Source: a virus. From it: 26,731 bases of DNA. Below are positions 1 to 7,403 of the stretch, in pieces; the stretch's first letter is position 1, and each line of letters begins with the position of its first letter. The stretch lies in the IMG/VR virus record IMGVR_UViG_3300032271_001936, positions 1 to 26,731 of that record, one strand, 5' to 3'. The notes beneath the pieces were generated by a model. It saw only the letters and a list, made by a program, of their open reading frames with translations. It did no database searches and had not been told where the DNA came from. A program made the position numbers and the translations under genes.

Positions 1-106
1 ACTGCTCGAGCATGGTTATCCATGTTTCGGTATCAGAAAGCTGATGACCTCGTTGTAACTTGGTTGGAACCGCAAGATCCACCACACATGGATCATCCGA
101 CACCAT
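1..106 (-). CDS. Partial hypothetical protein, 3' end beyond the window
   Basis: An open frame starts with ATG at 106 and runs without a stop to the window edge, giving 35 residues that begin MVSDDPCVVDLAVPTK. The start overlaps the stop of the gene upstream by one base (TAATG), a coupling arrangement used repeatedly in this window. No strong Shine-Dalgarno sequence precedes it, only GGCAAG. The fragment is too short to recognise and no function is proposed. The frame could be a chance extension, but the overlap and direction favour a real gene. Confidence 0.5.
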   Translation of the reverse strand, partial: MVSDDPCVVDLAVPTKLQRGHQLSDTETWITMLEQ

Positions 107-381
107 TATATCTTGCCAATGAATTTCTTGGCATATGCATCGGCAAAGCTTTCAAGATTTTCTTCAAAATAATGAACCCCGCTGGGAGAATGCAGGCTAG
201 GGCTTTTAGCGATGCTGTTGGATATGATGTCAGGAAGTTGACCCTCGATCATATCAAGTATCCTACGGCGTTCATTAGGATCTATGTCCTTGCTCCAGTA
301 TGCCAAACGCTCGGCTACCATTACCGCAAGTTGTGTGGCAAGCTCTCCTAGCTGTCTGTTAAAATCTCCCGGTGTCTGCAT
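106..381 (-). CDS. Hypothetical protein, 91 aa
   Basis: The start is well supported: GGGAGGATGTC lies directly before the ATG at 381. The protein is soluble, charged and probably mainly helical, with no signal peptide or membrane segment. I recognise no motif. It is the third of four small minus-strand genes at this end of the window (815, 381 and 106 are successive starts after the gene at 1148). An extended -10 box (TGATATAAT) lies about 20 bases upstream, so it may have its own promoter. Confidence 0.7.
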   Translation of the reverse strand: MQTPGDFNRQLGELATQLAVMVAERLAYWSKDIDPNERRRILDMIEGQLPDIISNSIAKSPSLHSPSGVHYFEENLESFADAYAKKFIGKI

Positions 382-396
382 GACATCCTCCCATTT

Positions 397-405
397 ATTA
401 TATCA
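397..405 (-). promoter_or_regulatory. Possible extended -10 promoter
   Basis: The minus strand reads TGATATAAT, an extended -10 element (TGn-TATAAT), about 16 bases upstream of the ATG at 381. No convincing -35 hexamer sits at the right distance, which extended -10 promoters can tolerate. The box lies in the 59-base gap between the genes ending at 441 and starting at 381, where a promoter for the last small genes would be expected. Such boxes also arise by chance in AT-rich spacers. Confidence 0.35.
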
Positions 406-440
406 TTCAGACAGAGTATTGCGGATGATGGATCGAATCA

Positions 441-815
441 TCAAGTTTCAACCAGTTTGGCCCAGACCCAATATTCATTATCATTATCATCGCCATCGAC
501 GGTGATTTCTATCACACATGGCCACCAGACCTTGTTCTGATCAATCTCACGTTTCTTCATGTTCACGGTAACCCCCTGGTTGTAGAACCATGTTTTGAAT
601 CCATCCCAGTCATTTTTTGAGATCAATCCTATGATGTTGTTTTTTGATATCGTCAGGACGGGTAATCCATGTTCATCTCTGGCACGGATCCATTTGGTCT
701 TTCGTAATGTCACACCGGTGTTATCACTATAAGAATCAAGTAATACCTTAAGTAGGAAAACGTGGAATCGGTCGGAATGATCAACCAGATTATAATGCAG
801 GTCGATTATGGGCAT
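441..815 (-). CDS. Hypothetical protein, 124 aa
   Basis: An intact frame opens with MPIIDLHYNLVDHSDRF. It starts four bases after the stop of the upstream gene, so the two are probably co-translated. The C-terminal third holds an acidic run (DGDDNDNEYW), encoded by a short ATTATC/ATC-rich stretch near 470-495. It contains many aromatic residues and no membrane segment, signal peptide or nuclease motif. I do not recognise the family. Confidence 0.65.
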   Translation of the reverse strand: MPIIDLHYNLVDHSDRFHVFLLKVLLDSYSDNTGVTLRKTKWIRARDEHGLPVLTISKNNIIGLISKNDWDGFKTWFYNQGVTVNMKKREIDQNKVWWPCVIEITVDGDDNDNEYWVWAKLVET

Positions 816-818
816 CTT

Positions 819-1148
819 TTAGCTGTGTTTTAGCTTGAATTCCACTAGCTTGGAATCATTCTCAGGTATGGAAAATCCAAAGCTAGGACTTGTTCGTGAC
901 ATTGCCTGCCATTGATCTCCAACATCGAGAAATAAATCCTTATTTGGATCAAGGCAGTACATTTCCGCGGCATATCCTTGCATGACAAGGAATTCCACGA
1001 ATGCCTTGAGACCCTGCCGACCAGATCGAACATACTCAAGTGACTGTTTGTAGGTAGGGAAATCGTATTCAACGGCAAATAACTTAACGTTCGTTTCAAT
1101 GAACGTACCTGCTAATCCTTTTTGGCTGCGTGCTAGATTTAATCTCAT
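819..1148 (-). CDS. Hypothetical protein, 109 aa
   Basis: The frame begins MRLNLARSQKGLAGTF. An AGGA lies about 10 bases upstream of the ATG. The sequence is a mix of predicted helix and strand without membrane segments. No catalytic motif is evident. It is the first gene downstream of the plus-strand endonuclease insertion at 1287-2059, so before that insertion it was probably directly downstream of the VWA-metallopeptidase gene. Confidence 0.65.
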   Translation of the reverse strand: MRLNLARSQKGLAGTFIETNVKLFAVEYDFPTYKQSLEYVRSGRQGLKAFVEFLVMQGYAAEMYCLDPNKDLFLDVGDQWQAMSRTSPSFGFSIPENDSKLVEFKLKHS

Positions 1149-1217
1149 GAATGTTAATCCTATTATTTGGTGGGTTTCTTAATACTATGCATGAAAATAA
1201 AACAGTCAGCAGGAATT

Positions 1218-1225
1218 CATAAATA
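1218..1225 (+). promoter_or_regulatory. T4-late-promoter-like box (CATAAATA) upstream of the broken HNH gene
   Basis: CATAAATA differs by one base from the T4 late -10 consensus TATAAATA. It lies 61 bases before the endonuclease start at 1287, leaving room for a leader with GAGGAG as ribosome binding site. Other homing endonuclease genes in the window have a comparable ATAAATA box upstream, which is the main reason to take it seriously. The heptamer alone would be expected several times by chance. Confidence 0.4.
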
Positions 1226-1286
1226 CTTGTACGGTTCGCGGGCCGGAATCCCCAACCGTTCTATCGCTTTAGAGGAGCAACAGCCT

Positions 1287-2059
1287 ATGGATATTTACAG
1301 CATTTCGCCATCACTTGTAATTGATCTGGTTAAAAACAACCCATATGGATATCGCAACGTGATAAAACGAGATTATACCGAATTCTATAACAGAATAATG
1401 GCATCTAGTTTGGGAAGAACGTTAGCAGAGACGCTCTATAGATTTTGCTACAAGCCAACACCAACATGCTTGACCTGCGGATCGGAAAATGTCGGGTTCC
1501 TCGAGTTCACCACTGGATATCGACGATATTGTTCTAGGGCTTGCACAGGAACCTCAGAAGCAAATAAAATAGGTAGAAAGAACTATCTTACTGATCCAAC
1601 CAGGATCAAAGATCAGATTAGAAAAAGTAAAGATACGTGTATATCAAGATACGGAGTCGAACATTGGAAAAAAACTAAAGAAGGAAGAGACCATACTGCT
1701 AATACAAGTGCAAAAATCATCAAAGATAGATTCTCTATAAATGTGAACGGTAGATCTAGAAAGCAATACACCGCGGCTGCGAGACATTTAACTAATATTG
1801 TTATAACGAGCATAAAAACGTCATTGACCCGTTAAACAAGAGATCAAAAGAAATTGTCGTTGACCATATATACAGCATCAACGATGCATTTATAGCCGAA
1901 GTACCGTTGGATGTTGTATGCCATTGGACTAATCTAAGAATGATTCCAAAGTCACACAACTCTTCCAAGGGATCAAAATCAGATAGAACCTTGGAAGAGC
2001 TATATGAATTCTACCGTCAGGCTTCGCCCAAATCCTCGACACCTATTGCCGAATTATAA
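1287..2059 (+). pseudogene. HNH homing endonuclease gene broken by a single-base frameshift
   Basis: The start chosen is ATG 1287, with GAGGAG nine bases upstream; an earlier in-frame ATG lacks such a site. The first frame (to 1835, 182 aa from this start) has a zinc-finger pattern C61-x2-C64...C82-x3-C86 and an RYGVEHW repeat unit. Near 1800 the match moves to another frame, which reads EIVVDHIYSINDAF, then NLRMIPKSHNSSKGSKSD and TLEELYEFY to the TAA at 2057-2059. That is the HNH core and tail common in phage homing endonucleases. Adding one T at GTT|ATAAC (about 1799-1803) joins the frames. The gene is on the opposite strand from its neighbours and its end overlaps the 3' end of the VWA gene by 43 bp. 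It is probably inactive, unless the missing base is a sequencing error. Confidence 0.8.
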
Positions 2060-3273
2060 TACGCCCATCTGCCAAATGGAGGACGGACGCGGGTCTTGGC
2101 ACCTTCCGTGATCACCCAAAGTGTGTCACAATAATTGCTTGGTCCCCAACTGCCAAACGGGAATCCATCGGTGAAGACCAGCGCCAGCTTGGGTTCAATC
2201 TCTTCCTTCTTCCAGTGGTTCCAGAAGCAGTCAAAGTCGGTGCCACCGCCGCCTCCCAGCTTGTAGCTCAGTAGCTCGTCAGCGGAGTCCTTTGTGAAGG
2301 TGCGGTGATTGTAGACATTGGTATCAAACGTCAATATGCCGATCTTAAACTCGGAATACATGTTCATGATACCATACACCTCCGAAAGGAAGTCCTTGCC
2401 CATCGCGTCGGAGATCGACCCACTCATATCGATGGCAATCTCAATATCAATGGTTTCTTCCTTCTTCAGCGTCGGAAGGAAAATGCCACGGCCCGTGTGC
2501 TTGCGATTAGGACGCATCCAGGTGAAATCATCAGTGAGGCAGCTTTGTATGCTCTGTCGCAGCAGGTCTCGCCAGTTAACCTTCGGCTCAACCAGGTCGT
2601 CGATCAGGCGGCGAAGACCTGCTGGCATCTTGCCGGCAGCAGCATTGGCAGCCTGTAGGACCTTGCCCTTGATCTCATCTCGCAGCTTCTTGAGATCATC
2701 GGCTGAGATGTCAATGGGTATTCCATTGTCGCTGTTCTTGCCGTCCTTGCCAGCTTCAAGATGCACGTCGAGCGTGAGCTCCTTCTTCACCTTGCGCTTT
2801 TCGAGATCGTCATAAACGGCCTCAGACGTCCACATCTGCGGTTGGGTATATTTTACCTCGTAAAGACCAACCCGCTGTGCGGTATTGCCCTTTCCGTCAG
2901 GAACCGATACCTTCTCGGTGGGCATCTTGCCGATCTTGTCCTTGATCAGCGTTCCGTTGATGATGTAGTCATTGGCCATGTTCCACCACTGTGGATCACG
3001 ATGGCTGCGTCGTCCAAAATGGTCAAACGCCACATGCAAGACCTCATGGCACAAAACGAACTGGATCTCATCCACGTCGAGTTTCTTGAAGAAATCACGA
3101 TTGTAATAGATGTTGCGGCCGTCGACGGCCGCGGTTGGGCACCATCCTGCATCGGTTGCATCCACCAAAGGAAGGTGCATGATTAGCGTGCCAAAAAATG
3201 GCTGCCCAAACAGCAGCTTGATCTTTGCCTGCTTGATCTTTGTTTCTACTGGATCTCGTTTTACGATAGACAT
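2017..3273 (-). CDS. VWA-domain protein with N-terminal HExxH metallopeptidase-like domain
   Basis: The 418-aa protein has a zinc-metallopeptidase-like N-terminal part with CHEVLHVAFDH (HEVLH at residues 76-80) and a C-terminal von Willebrand factor A domain. The MIDAS motif DMSGS is at about 282-286, GGGGTDF supplies the metal-binding Thr region, and FTDGFP follows. This is the layout of the DUF2201/VWA-like family, which pairs with MoxR AAA+ ATPases; such pairs act as chaperone or metal-insertion machines in bacteria. The partner ATPase is directly upstream. The start is supported by AAGGAG eight bases before ATG 3273. A near-perfect sigma70 promoter with a palindrome lies about 30 bases further upstream, so this gene can be transcribed separately from its partner. 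Its role in the phage is unknown. Confidence 0.88.
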   Translation of the reverse strand: MSIVKRDPVETKIKQAKIKLLFGQPFFGTLIMHLPLVDATDAGWCPTAAVDGRNIYYNRDFFKKLDVDEIQFVLCHEVLHVAFDHFGRRSHRDPQWWNMANDYIINGTLIKDKIGKMPTEKVSVPDGKGNTAQRVGLYEVKYTQPQMWTSEAVYDDLEKRKVKKELTLDVHLEAGKDGKNSDNGIPIDISADDLKKLRDEIKGKVLQAANAAAGKMPAGLRRLIDDLVEPKVNWRDLLRQSIQSCLTDDFTWMRPNRKHTGRGIFLPTLKKEETIDIEIAIDMSGSISDAMGKDFLSEVYGIMNMYSEFKIGILTFDTNVYNHRTFTKDSADELLSYKLGGGGGTDFDCFWNHWKKEEIEPKLALVFTDGFPFGSWGPSNYCDTLWVITEGAKTRVRPPFGRWAYYNSAIGVEDLGEA

Positions 3274-3295
3274 GCATCCATCTCCTTCTATGCAA

Positions 3296-3313
3296 TACCG
3301 ATTATAATCGGTA
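3296..3313. promoter_or_regulatory. 18-bp perfect palindrome over a -10 box (possible operator)
   Basis: TACCGATTATAATCGGTA is its own reverse complement over 18 bp and is centred on the TATAAT box of the promoter for the VWA gene. A dimeric repressor or activator binding here would directly block or govern RNA polymerase. The overlap could be accidental, but perfect 18-bp palindromes are rare by chance. Confidence 0.6.
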
Positions 3314-3328
3314 CGGTATATCTGTCAA
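3301..3328 (-). promoter_or_regulatory. Consensus sigma70 promoter for the VWA gene
   Basis: On the minus strand TTGACA (3328-3323) and TATAAT (3306-3301) are separated by 16 bp. Both hexamers match the host sigma70 consensus exactly. Transcription would begin about 20 bases before the ATG at 3273. This is the strongest promoter I see in the window and indicates recognition by unmodified host RNA polymerase, so early expression. Confidence 0.75.
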
Positions 3329-3333
3329 GTATG

Positions 3334-3364
3334 TGGGGAGGACACCATCGTAGCGTCCTCCCCA
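3334..3364. terminator. Strong hairpin between the AAA+ and VWA genes, possible terminator
   Basis: TGGGGAGGAC (3334-3343) and GTCCTCCCCA (3355-3364) form a perfect 10-bp stem with an 11-base loop, starting 7 bases after the stop of the ATPase gene. Read on the minus strand, no U-run follows the stem. Read on the plus strand, four Ts follow. It may stop antisense RNA from the plus-strand endonuclease gene, attenuate read-through or stabilise the 3' end of the ATPase mRNA. Confidence 0.45.
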
Positions 3365-3370
3365 TTTTGA

Positions 3371-4576
3371 TCAAACATTTGGGAGCAGATCCGAATACCT
3401 CTTGACAAACTCTTTCCAGTTCTTGAGAACCGGAGCCTCAATCGGCAGCTTATACGTGCCAAGGATGGTCTTGGCACCCATGACCGCAAGTTCGTCCTCA
3501 AAGTTGTCCATGACGAACCTGAAGAAGGTATCCACCTGCTTCTGGAACTCATCCATGGGCTTGCGATCGCCCTGTGCCGTGGCACGCTCGCCGCGATCCG
3601 CTTGATCCTTCAGCTCATACGTGAGCGCGGTCACCAATGCATACATCACATCAATCTGCTTGTTGTTCAGCTTGGTGACCTTGCCACTTAGAACATCGCG
3701 TGCATGTGGCAGGTTTGCTGCCTGGGTGCGATAGGTCATGAACTTCACACCTGGGCCCTCACCGATGGTGCCCTTGATCATGTCTCCCAACACATCACCT
3801 GGCAGGCTGGTATCAATCATGGTGCCGTCGGGCATCTGTTCCTGTAGCAGTTCGCTGGCAAAATACCAGCTGCGAGGCGTTGAAAACGCATAGCTTTCCG
3901 AGCTGGGATTGAAGTTATTCAGATCGCCCGGCTGGAAGCTGATGTACCCAACCACGTCCTTGTGAACGCGATTCAGCGTGGCCCATTCCTTCCAATCGTC
4001 TGCATCAACCTCAAGCGTAAGATGGGTGAAACGATTGGCCAGCGGCATCGGCATGTTGTAGGCCACGCCCTTGTCCTTGACGCGATTACCGGCAGCCACG
4101 ATCACCACGTCCTTGGGCATGACGTAGTTGCCGATGCGACGGTTCAGGATGATCTGATAGGTAGCGGCCTGCACGCTAGGAGGAGCGGCACTCATCTCGT
4201 CAAAGAACACCAGTGCTCGGCTCATCTCGTCGGTAGGCAGGTCACTAGGAGTGCTCCAACGGAACTCCTTGTCGGTGATGGGAACGCCGGTTTCGTCACG
4301 TACCATATTGCCATCCTTGTCATAGACCTTAACCTCGGCAAGGTACGGAATGCCTCTGATGTCGGTCGGTTCCATCAGCGGCAGTCGAACGTCAATCAGT
4401 GGACGCCCTTGGCTGCGGGCAACTTCAGCGACCAGGTCGCTCTTGCCAATGCCAGGCTGTCCCCAGATGAAAAGCGGACGCTTGCGTGTGATGCTGTGCT
4501 TGATTGCCAACTTGAGACGGCTTGGGCTGACGGTGCTGAGTTCCATCACCTTGTTGCGGGAATTGTTCGGTGCCAT
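3371..4576 (-). CDS. MoxR-type AAA+ ATPase
   Basis: The 401-aa protein has a Walker A GQPGIGKS (residues 39-46), a Walker B ALVFFDE (D126/E127) and a sensor-like AAGNR, giving an AAA_5/MoxR-type ATPase. These form ring-shaped ATPases that remodel protein targets with a VWA-domain partner, here encoded just downstream. ATG 4576 is preceded by AAAGGA. A poor promoter-like TTGACG-17-TACAAC lies upstream at 4610-4638. The C-terminal region beyond about residue 300 is helical and family-specific. The adjacent VWA protein supports a functional pair. Confidence 0.9.
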   Translation of the reverse strand: MAPNNSRNKVMELSTVSPSRLKLAIKHSITRKRPLFIWGQPGIGKSDLVAEVARSQGRPLIDVRLPLMEPTDIRGIPYLAEVKVYDKDGNMVRDETGVPITDKEFRWSTPSDLPTDEMSRALVFFDEMSAAPPSVQAATYQIILNRRIGNYVMPKDVVIVAAGNRVKDKGVAYNMPMPLANRFTHLTLEVDADDWKEWATLNRVHKDVVGYISFQPGDLNNFNPSSESYAFSTPRSWYFASELLQEQMPDGTMIDTSLPGDVLGDMIKGTIGEGPGVKFMTYRTQAANLPHARDVLSGKVTKLNNKQIDVMYALVTALTYELKDQADRGERATAQGDRKPMDEFQKQVDTFFRFVMDNFEDELAVMGAKTILGTYKLPIEAPVLKNWKEFVKRYSDLLPNV

Positions 4577-4634
4577 GTGTTTTCCTTTGCATGGTTATTG
4601 CGATATTCCGTTGTAACGTAGCAGTTTGGTGTCG

Positions 4635-5081
4635 TCAACTGGTTATCTTTGGAACGTAAAAATCAACAAACCTACGTATGTCACCGTCGAACATGGCCAG
4701 TTCAAAATGAGTCTGTTGATTCCATACTGTAACAGTTGAATTTTTTATATCCCACGGCGCGTGCAGTATTCTACCTGTGTTTACTAATATGCGACCATTC
4801 ACCCGAAGATTAGTGTCGTTGCACAAACCCCAATGCGTGTACACCATCGACAAGAACTTACCACCGAATCGGGTTAATCTCCAACTATTTGGATTAAACA
4901 AACTGATCAACCGCAGATCTTCTATGTTAACTCTGCCAGGGATTTTGGCAAGTGCCAATTCGTTCCATATTCTTTTTGCATTTGGATCGCGGATTATAAG
5001 CTGTATAAGTTCTTCGCGGGTTATCCACCCGCTGGGTAAATCATTGAGATCCTGAGGATTTTTCTTCAACAACTTACCCAT
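4635..5081 (-). CDS. Hypothetical protein, 148 aa
   Basis: The frame begins MGKLLKKNPQDLNDLPSGW. A central segment LTRFGGKFLSMVYTHW looks like a helix-turn-helix or winged-helix segment, and the rest is strand-rich and aromatic. It resembles small unannotated proteins of T4-like marine phages, but I cannot assign a function. The only Shine-Dalgarno candidate (GAGG) is about 14 bases upstream, further than usual. It is separated from the divergent homing endonuclease at 5181 by about 100 AT-rich bases. Confidence 0.6.
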   Translation of the reverse strand: MGKLLKKNPQDLNDLPSGWITREELIQLIIRDPNAKRIWNELALAKIPGRVNIEDLRLISLFNPNSWRLTRFGGKFLSMVYTHWGLCNDTNLRVNGRILVNTGRILHAPWDIKNSTVTVWNQQTHFELAMFDGDIRRFVDFYVPKITS

Positions 5082-5113
5082 TTATCAAAATGTGTACCTC
5101 GATTCTTAATCTG

Positions 5114-5152
5114 ATAAACTATTTATCGTAACGTGTATATGATATAGTTTAT
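5114..5152. repeat. Inverted repeat in the divergent intergenic region
   Basis: ATAAACTAT (5114-5122) and ATAGTTTAT (5144-5152) form a perfect 9-bp inverted repeat with a 21-base loop. It lies between two divergent genes. The minus strand carries GATAAATA at 5127-5120, overlapping the first arm. The repeat could be an operator or an RNA hairpin. It does not contain the ribosome binding site of either neighbour. Confidence 0.4.
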
Positions 5153-5168
5153 TAAAGCTTACATTTGA

Positions 5169-5176
5169 TATAAATA
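5169..5176 (+). promoter_or_regulatory. Exact T4-late-promoter box TATAAATA before the zinc-finger/VSR endonuclease
   Basis: TATAAATA is the exact T4 late -10 consensus. It ends four bases before ATG 5181, so a transcript started from it would begin at about the start codon. Late translation would then need a leaderless mRNA or a start further inside the gene. It could also be coincidental. Confidence 0.35.
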
Positions 5177-5180
5177 GAAG

Positions 5181-6827
5181 ATGCATATAAGACAGCACAT
5201 CGAGGAATTGATATCCAATTCGCCCTCGTATCTCTCCTATCGAAAAATAATACGCGATGCGTATCCGGAAGTGGATTCCGAGCTATCACAGGGTCCGTAC
5301 AGTAGATATGCCGAGAACCTCTATTTGTTTTTGAAAGAAATGTCATCTAGACCGCTGTGTAGCAGGTGTGAAACCGAGCTCAAATATATCGACAGATCGA
5401 GCGGGTACGGTAATTTTTGCTCAACAAAATGCAGTGCTGCATCTACAGATACCATCGAGAAGCGACGGTCCACAAATGCAACAAAAACCGATGATGAAAA
5501 CAATCTCATTATCAATCGGCGTAAAAAGACCATGATGGACAGGCATGGATGCGAGCATGCATTGCAGAACAAGGAAATACTATGCAAGGCTGTTAATAAG
5601 ATCAACAGCCTTGATCATGCCAATGTAACTAAAAAGAGAAAGAAGACGATTAAAGAACGATATAATGTTGACACCATCTGGGACATATCTGGTTTCAGAG
5701 AAAAGATTCGAGAGACCAATCTTGCTCGATATGGGACCGAGTGGGCTCTGCAAAATCAAAATGTGATCAACAAGAGACGGCAAACGGCAAATTATGAGTT
5801 TTATTCATCGCTAGCAACTAGAGTACCGAACGCAACGCCAATGTTTACTATCGAAGAGTTTCTCGGAGTTAGACATCAATATCAGTGGCTGTGTAGTAAA
5901 TGCAATACAGAATACCAAGATCATTTCGATGATGGCAAGGACCCGGTATGTCCAACATGCTGGCCAACCGGACACGGGACGTCAAAAGAGGAGCAAGAGC
6001 TTGTTAAATGGCTGCAAGATATCGGTGTTAAAAACATCGTCCAGCGCGATAAAACGCTCATTGGTCCAAAAGAAATTGATATCTGGTTGCCAGATCATCA
6101 TTTGGCCATCGAGTATAATGGCCTGTACTGGCATAGCGAGCTGAAAATATCAGATAATAGATACCATCAACGCAAGTTTGTTGAATGCGAAAAACTTGGA
6201 ATACAACTAGTGCAGATATTCGCCGACGAATGGGTACTAAAACCTGCAATAGTGAAAAATAGACTGCGGCATTTATTAGGGATGTCAACCACCACATCGA
6301 TGGCTAGAAAATGCCAAATACAGATAATACCTAAGATGCAGTATGATAGATTCCTCGAAGACACCCATATACAAGGAACCTGTGTATCAAAGACACGGTT
6401 GGGTGCGTTTTTTCAAGGATCTCTTGTGGCCGTTATGGGATTTGGTAAGAACCGGTCTATCGTTCGTTCAACGAGCTGGGAGCTGTTGCGATTTGCTTGC
6501 ATCGGGAATATACCTGGCATAGCAAGCAAGATGTTTTCACATTTTGTTAAGAGTGAAAAACCGATAGAAGTTATATCCTTTTGTGATCTGCGTTGGGGCA
6601 CAGGAAACGTCTATAGATCCATGGGAATGACAGAATCACACATATCATCGCCTGGTTATTGGTATAGTCGAGATGGTATCAATCGATACCATCGCTCAAA
6701 TTTTACCAAAAAATCATTAGTAGCTGCCGGGCATGATCCCGAGTTGACAGAATCTGTCATCATGAAATCAAAAGGGTATTACAAAATATGGGACGCCGGG
6801 CATAGAAAATTTACATGGAAACCATGA
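5181..6827 (+). CDS. Large homing endonuclease: zinc fingers plus VSR/EDxHD-type nuclease
   Basis: The 548-aa product has an N-terminal Cys4 finger (C60, C63, C80, C84) and three units of the type RxG/YxxxxALQN (about 120-130, 158-168, 182-192). A second Cys4 ribbon (C238, C241, C257, C260) precedes a PD-(D/E)xK-like nuclease core: E270/E271, KEIDIWLPDHH (D300), AIEYNGLYWHSE (E311, H318) and a helix-strand leading to QIFADEW. This is the very-short-patch-repair-like fold of EDxHD homing endonucleases. Residues 385-548 form an extra domain ending GYYKIWDAGHRKFTW, seen in similar phage proteins, with unknown role. It is on the opposite strand to surrounding genes and ends 4 bp before the convergent gene at 6832, typical of a mobile free-standing endonuclease. 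The start has only a weak AGAAG site. Confidence 0.82.
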   Translation: MHIRQHIEELISNSPSYLSYRKIIRDAYPEVDSELSQGPYSRYAENLYLFLKEMSSRPLCSRCETELKYIDRSSGYGNFCSTKCSAASTDTIEKRRSTNATKTDDENNLIINRRKKTMMDRHGCEHALQNKEILCKAVNKINSLDHANVTKKRKKTIKERYNVDTIWDISGFREKIRETNLARYGTEWALQNQNVINKRRQTANYEFYSSLATRVPNATPMFTIEEFLGVRHQYQWLCSKCNTEYQDHFDDGKDPVCPTCWPTGHGTSKEEQELVKWLQDIGVKNIVQRDKTLIGPKEIDIWLPDHHLAIEYNGLYWHSELKISDNRYHQRKFVECEKLGIQLVQIFADEWVLKPAIVKNRLRHLLGMSTTTSMARKCQIQIIPKMQYDRFLEDTHIQGTCVSKTRLGAFFQGSLVAVMGFGKNRSIVRSTSWELLRFACIGNIPGIASKMFSHFVKSEKPIEVISFCDLRWGTGNVYRSMGMTESHISSPGYWYSRDGINRYHRSNFTKKSLVAAGHDPELTESVIMKSKGYYKIWDAGHRKFTWKP

Positions 6828-6831
6828 GGGT

Positions 6832-7122
6832 CTAATCCTCTGATACAATTGAACCTTGGGTCAGAAAAAAAACTTGGAACGTATCTGTTTTAAACAGACG
6901 ATTGAGCTTTTCTGCTAGGTTATGTGCATGACCTGGATTGCTAAAACTAACTTTCCTATATTTAGGCCCAGGATAATCCACCAGCTTGTTTAGGCTACGG
7001 AGATTGATCGGCTCGCCATTTAAAAAGACCGCATAGATGCCGTTAGCCGCAAGGACTTGCTCGCTTTTATAGGTCTTCGGATCGGTGTGATCCATTATTA
7101 CCGTTGGCGTTGGTCTGCTCAT
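6832..7122 (-). CDS. Hypothetical protein, 96 aa
   Basis: ATG 7122 is preceded by GAGGAG at seven bases, a good ribosome binding site. The protein contains YRKVSFSNPGHAHNLAEKLN followed by a short strand region, a pattern I associate with unannotated proteins of T4-like marine phages. No enzyme motif is visible. A CATAAATA box lies upstream at 7146-7139, so late expression is possible. It ends 4 bp from the convergent endonuclease gene. Confidence 0.7.
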   Translation of the reverse strand: MSRPTPTVIMDHTDPKTYKSEQVLAANGIYAVFLNGEPINLRSLNKLVDYPGPKYRKVSFSNPGHAHNLAEKLNRLFKTDTFQVFFLTQGSIVSED

Positions 7123-7138
7123 CCGTGTTCTCCTCGTA

Positions 7139-7146
7139 TATTTATG
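7139..7146 (-). promoter_or_regulatory. T4-late-promoter-like box (CATAAATA)
   Basis: The minus strand reads CATAAATA, 16 bases before ATG 7122 and just upstream of its GAGGAG ribosome binding site. It lies in the 56-base gap after the gene ending at 7179. Spacing is compatible with a short-leader late transcript. This is the only such box I found upstream of a non-endonuclease gene. Confidence 0.35.
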
Positions 7147-7178
7147 CTGAGAGAAGAAATTAGAACGGACGGGTAATG

Positions 7179-7403
7179 TTAGGTGAAGCTACCGCCGGAC
7201 ATGTCCACCTCGGTCTTTTGTGCTAAAAGACGATCCTGTAGATCAATAACACGGGCGCTAAGAGCGTTGGTGCTGGCTAGAACCAATGCAACAGCCGTGC
7301 TGATCTCTTCAGCTTCCTGCATGGTTAGGCGTATTTCCTTGCTATTATAGTTGCGAGCAGTCTGATATTTTTTCAAAAATTGTTCAAGCGGCGCGGTGCT
7401 CAT
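7179..7403 (-). CDS. Hypothetical protein, 74 aa
   Basis: The start at 7403 has GGAGGATCAAA before the ATG and lies inside the 3' end of the NADAR gene (20-bp overlap), suggesting coupled translation. The protein is mostly helical (MSTAPLEQFLKKYQTARNYN, then an Ala/Leu-rich helix) and ends DMSGGSF. Similar small helical proteins occur in other T4-like phages, but I cannot name a function. Confidence 0.7.
   Translation of the reverse strand: MSTAPLEQFLKKYQTARNYNSKEIRLTMQEAEEISTAVALVLASTNALSARVIDLQDRLLAQKTEVDMSGGSFT

Noticed and set aside
2305-4621. Long plus-strand open frames opposite the VWA and AAA+ genes
   Set aside because: They lie antisense to two clear, motif-bearing genes, lack ribosome sites and known motifs, and follow from the codon bias of the real genes.
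4610-4638. TTGACG-17-TACAAC as a promoter for the AAA+ gene
   Set aside because: The -10 match is poor and the -35 lies in the end of the upstream gene; not listed as a separate feature.
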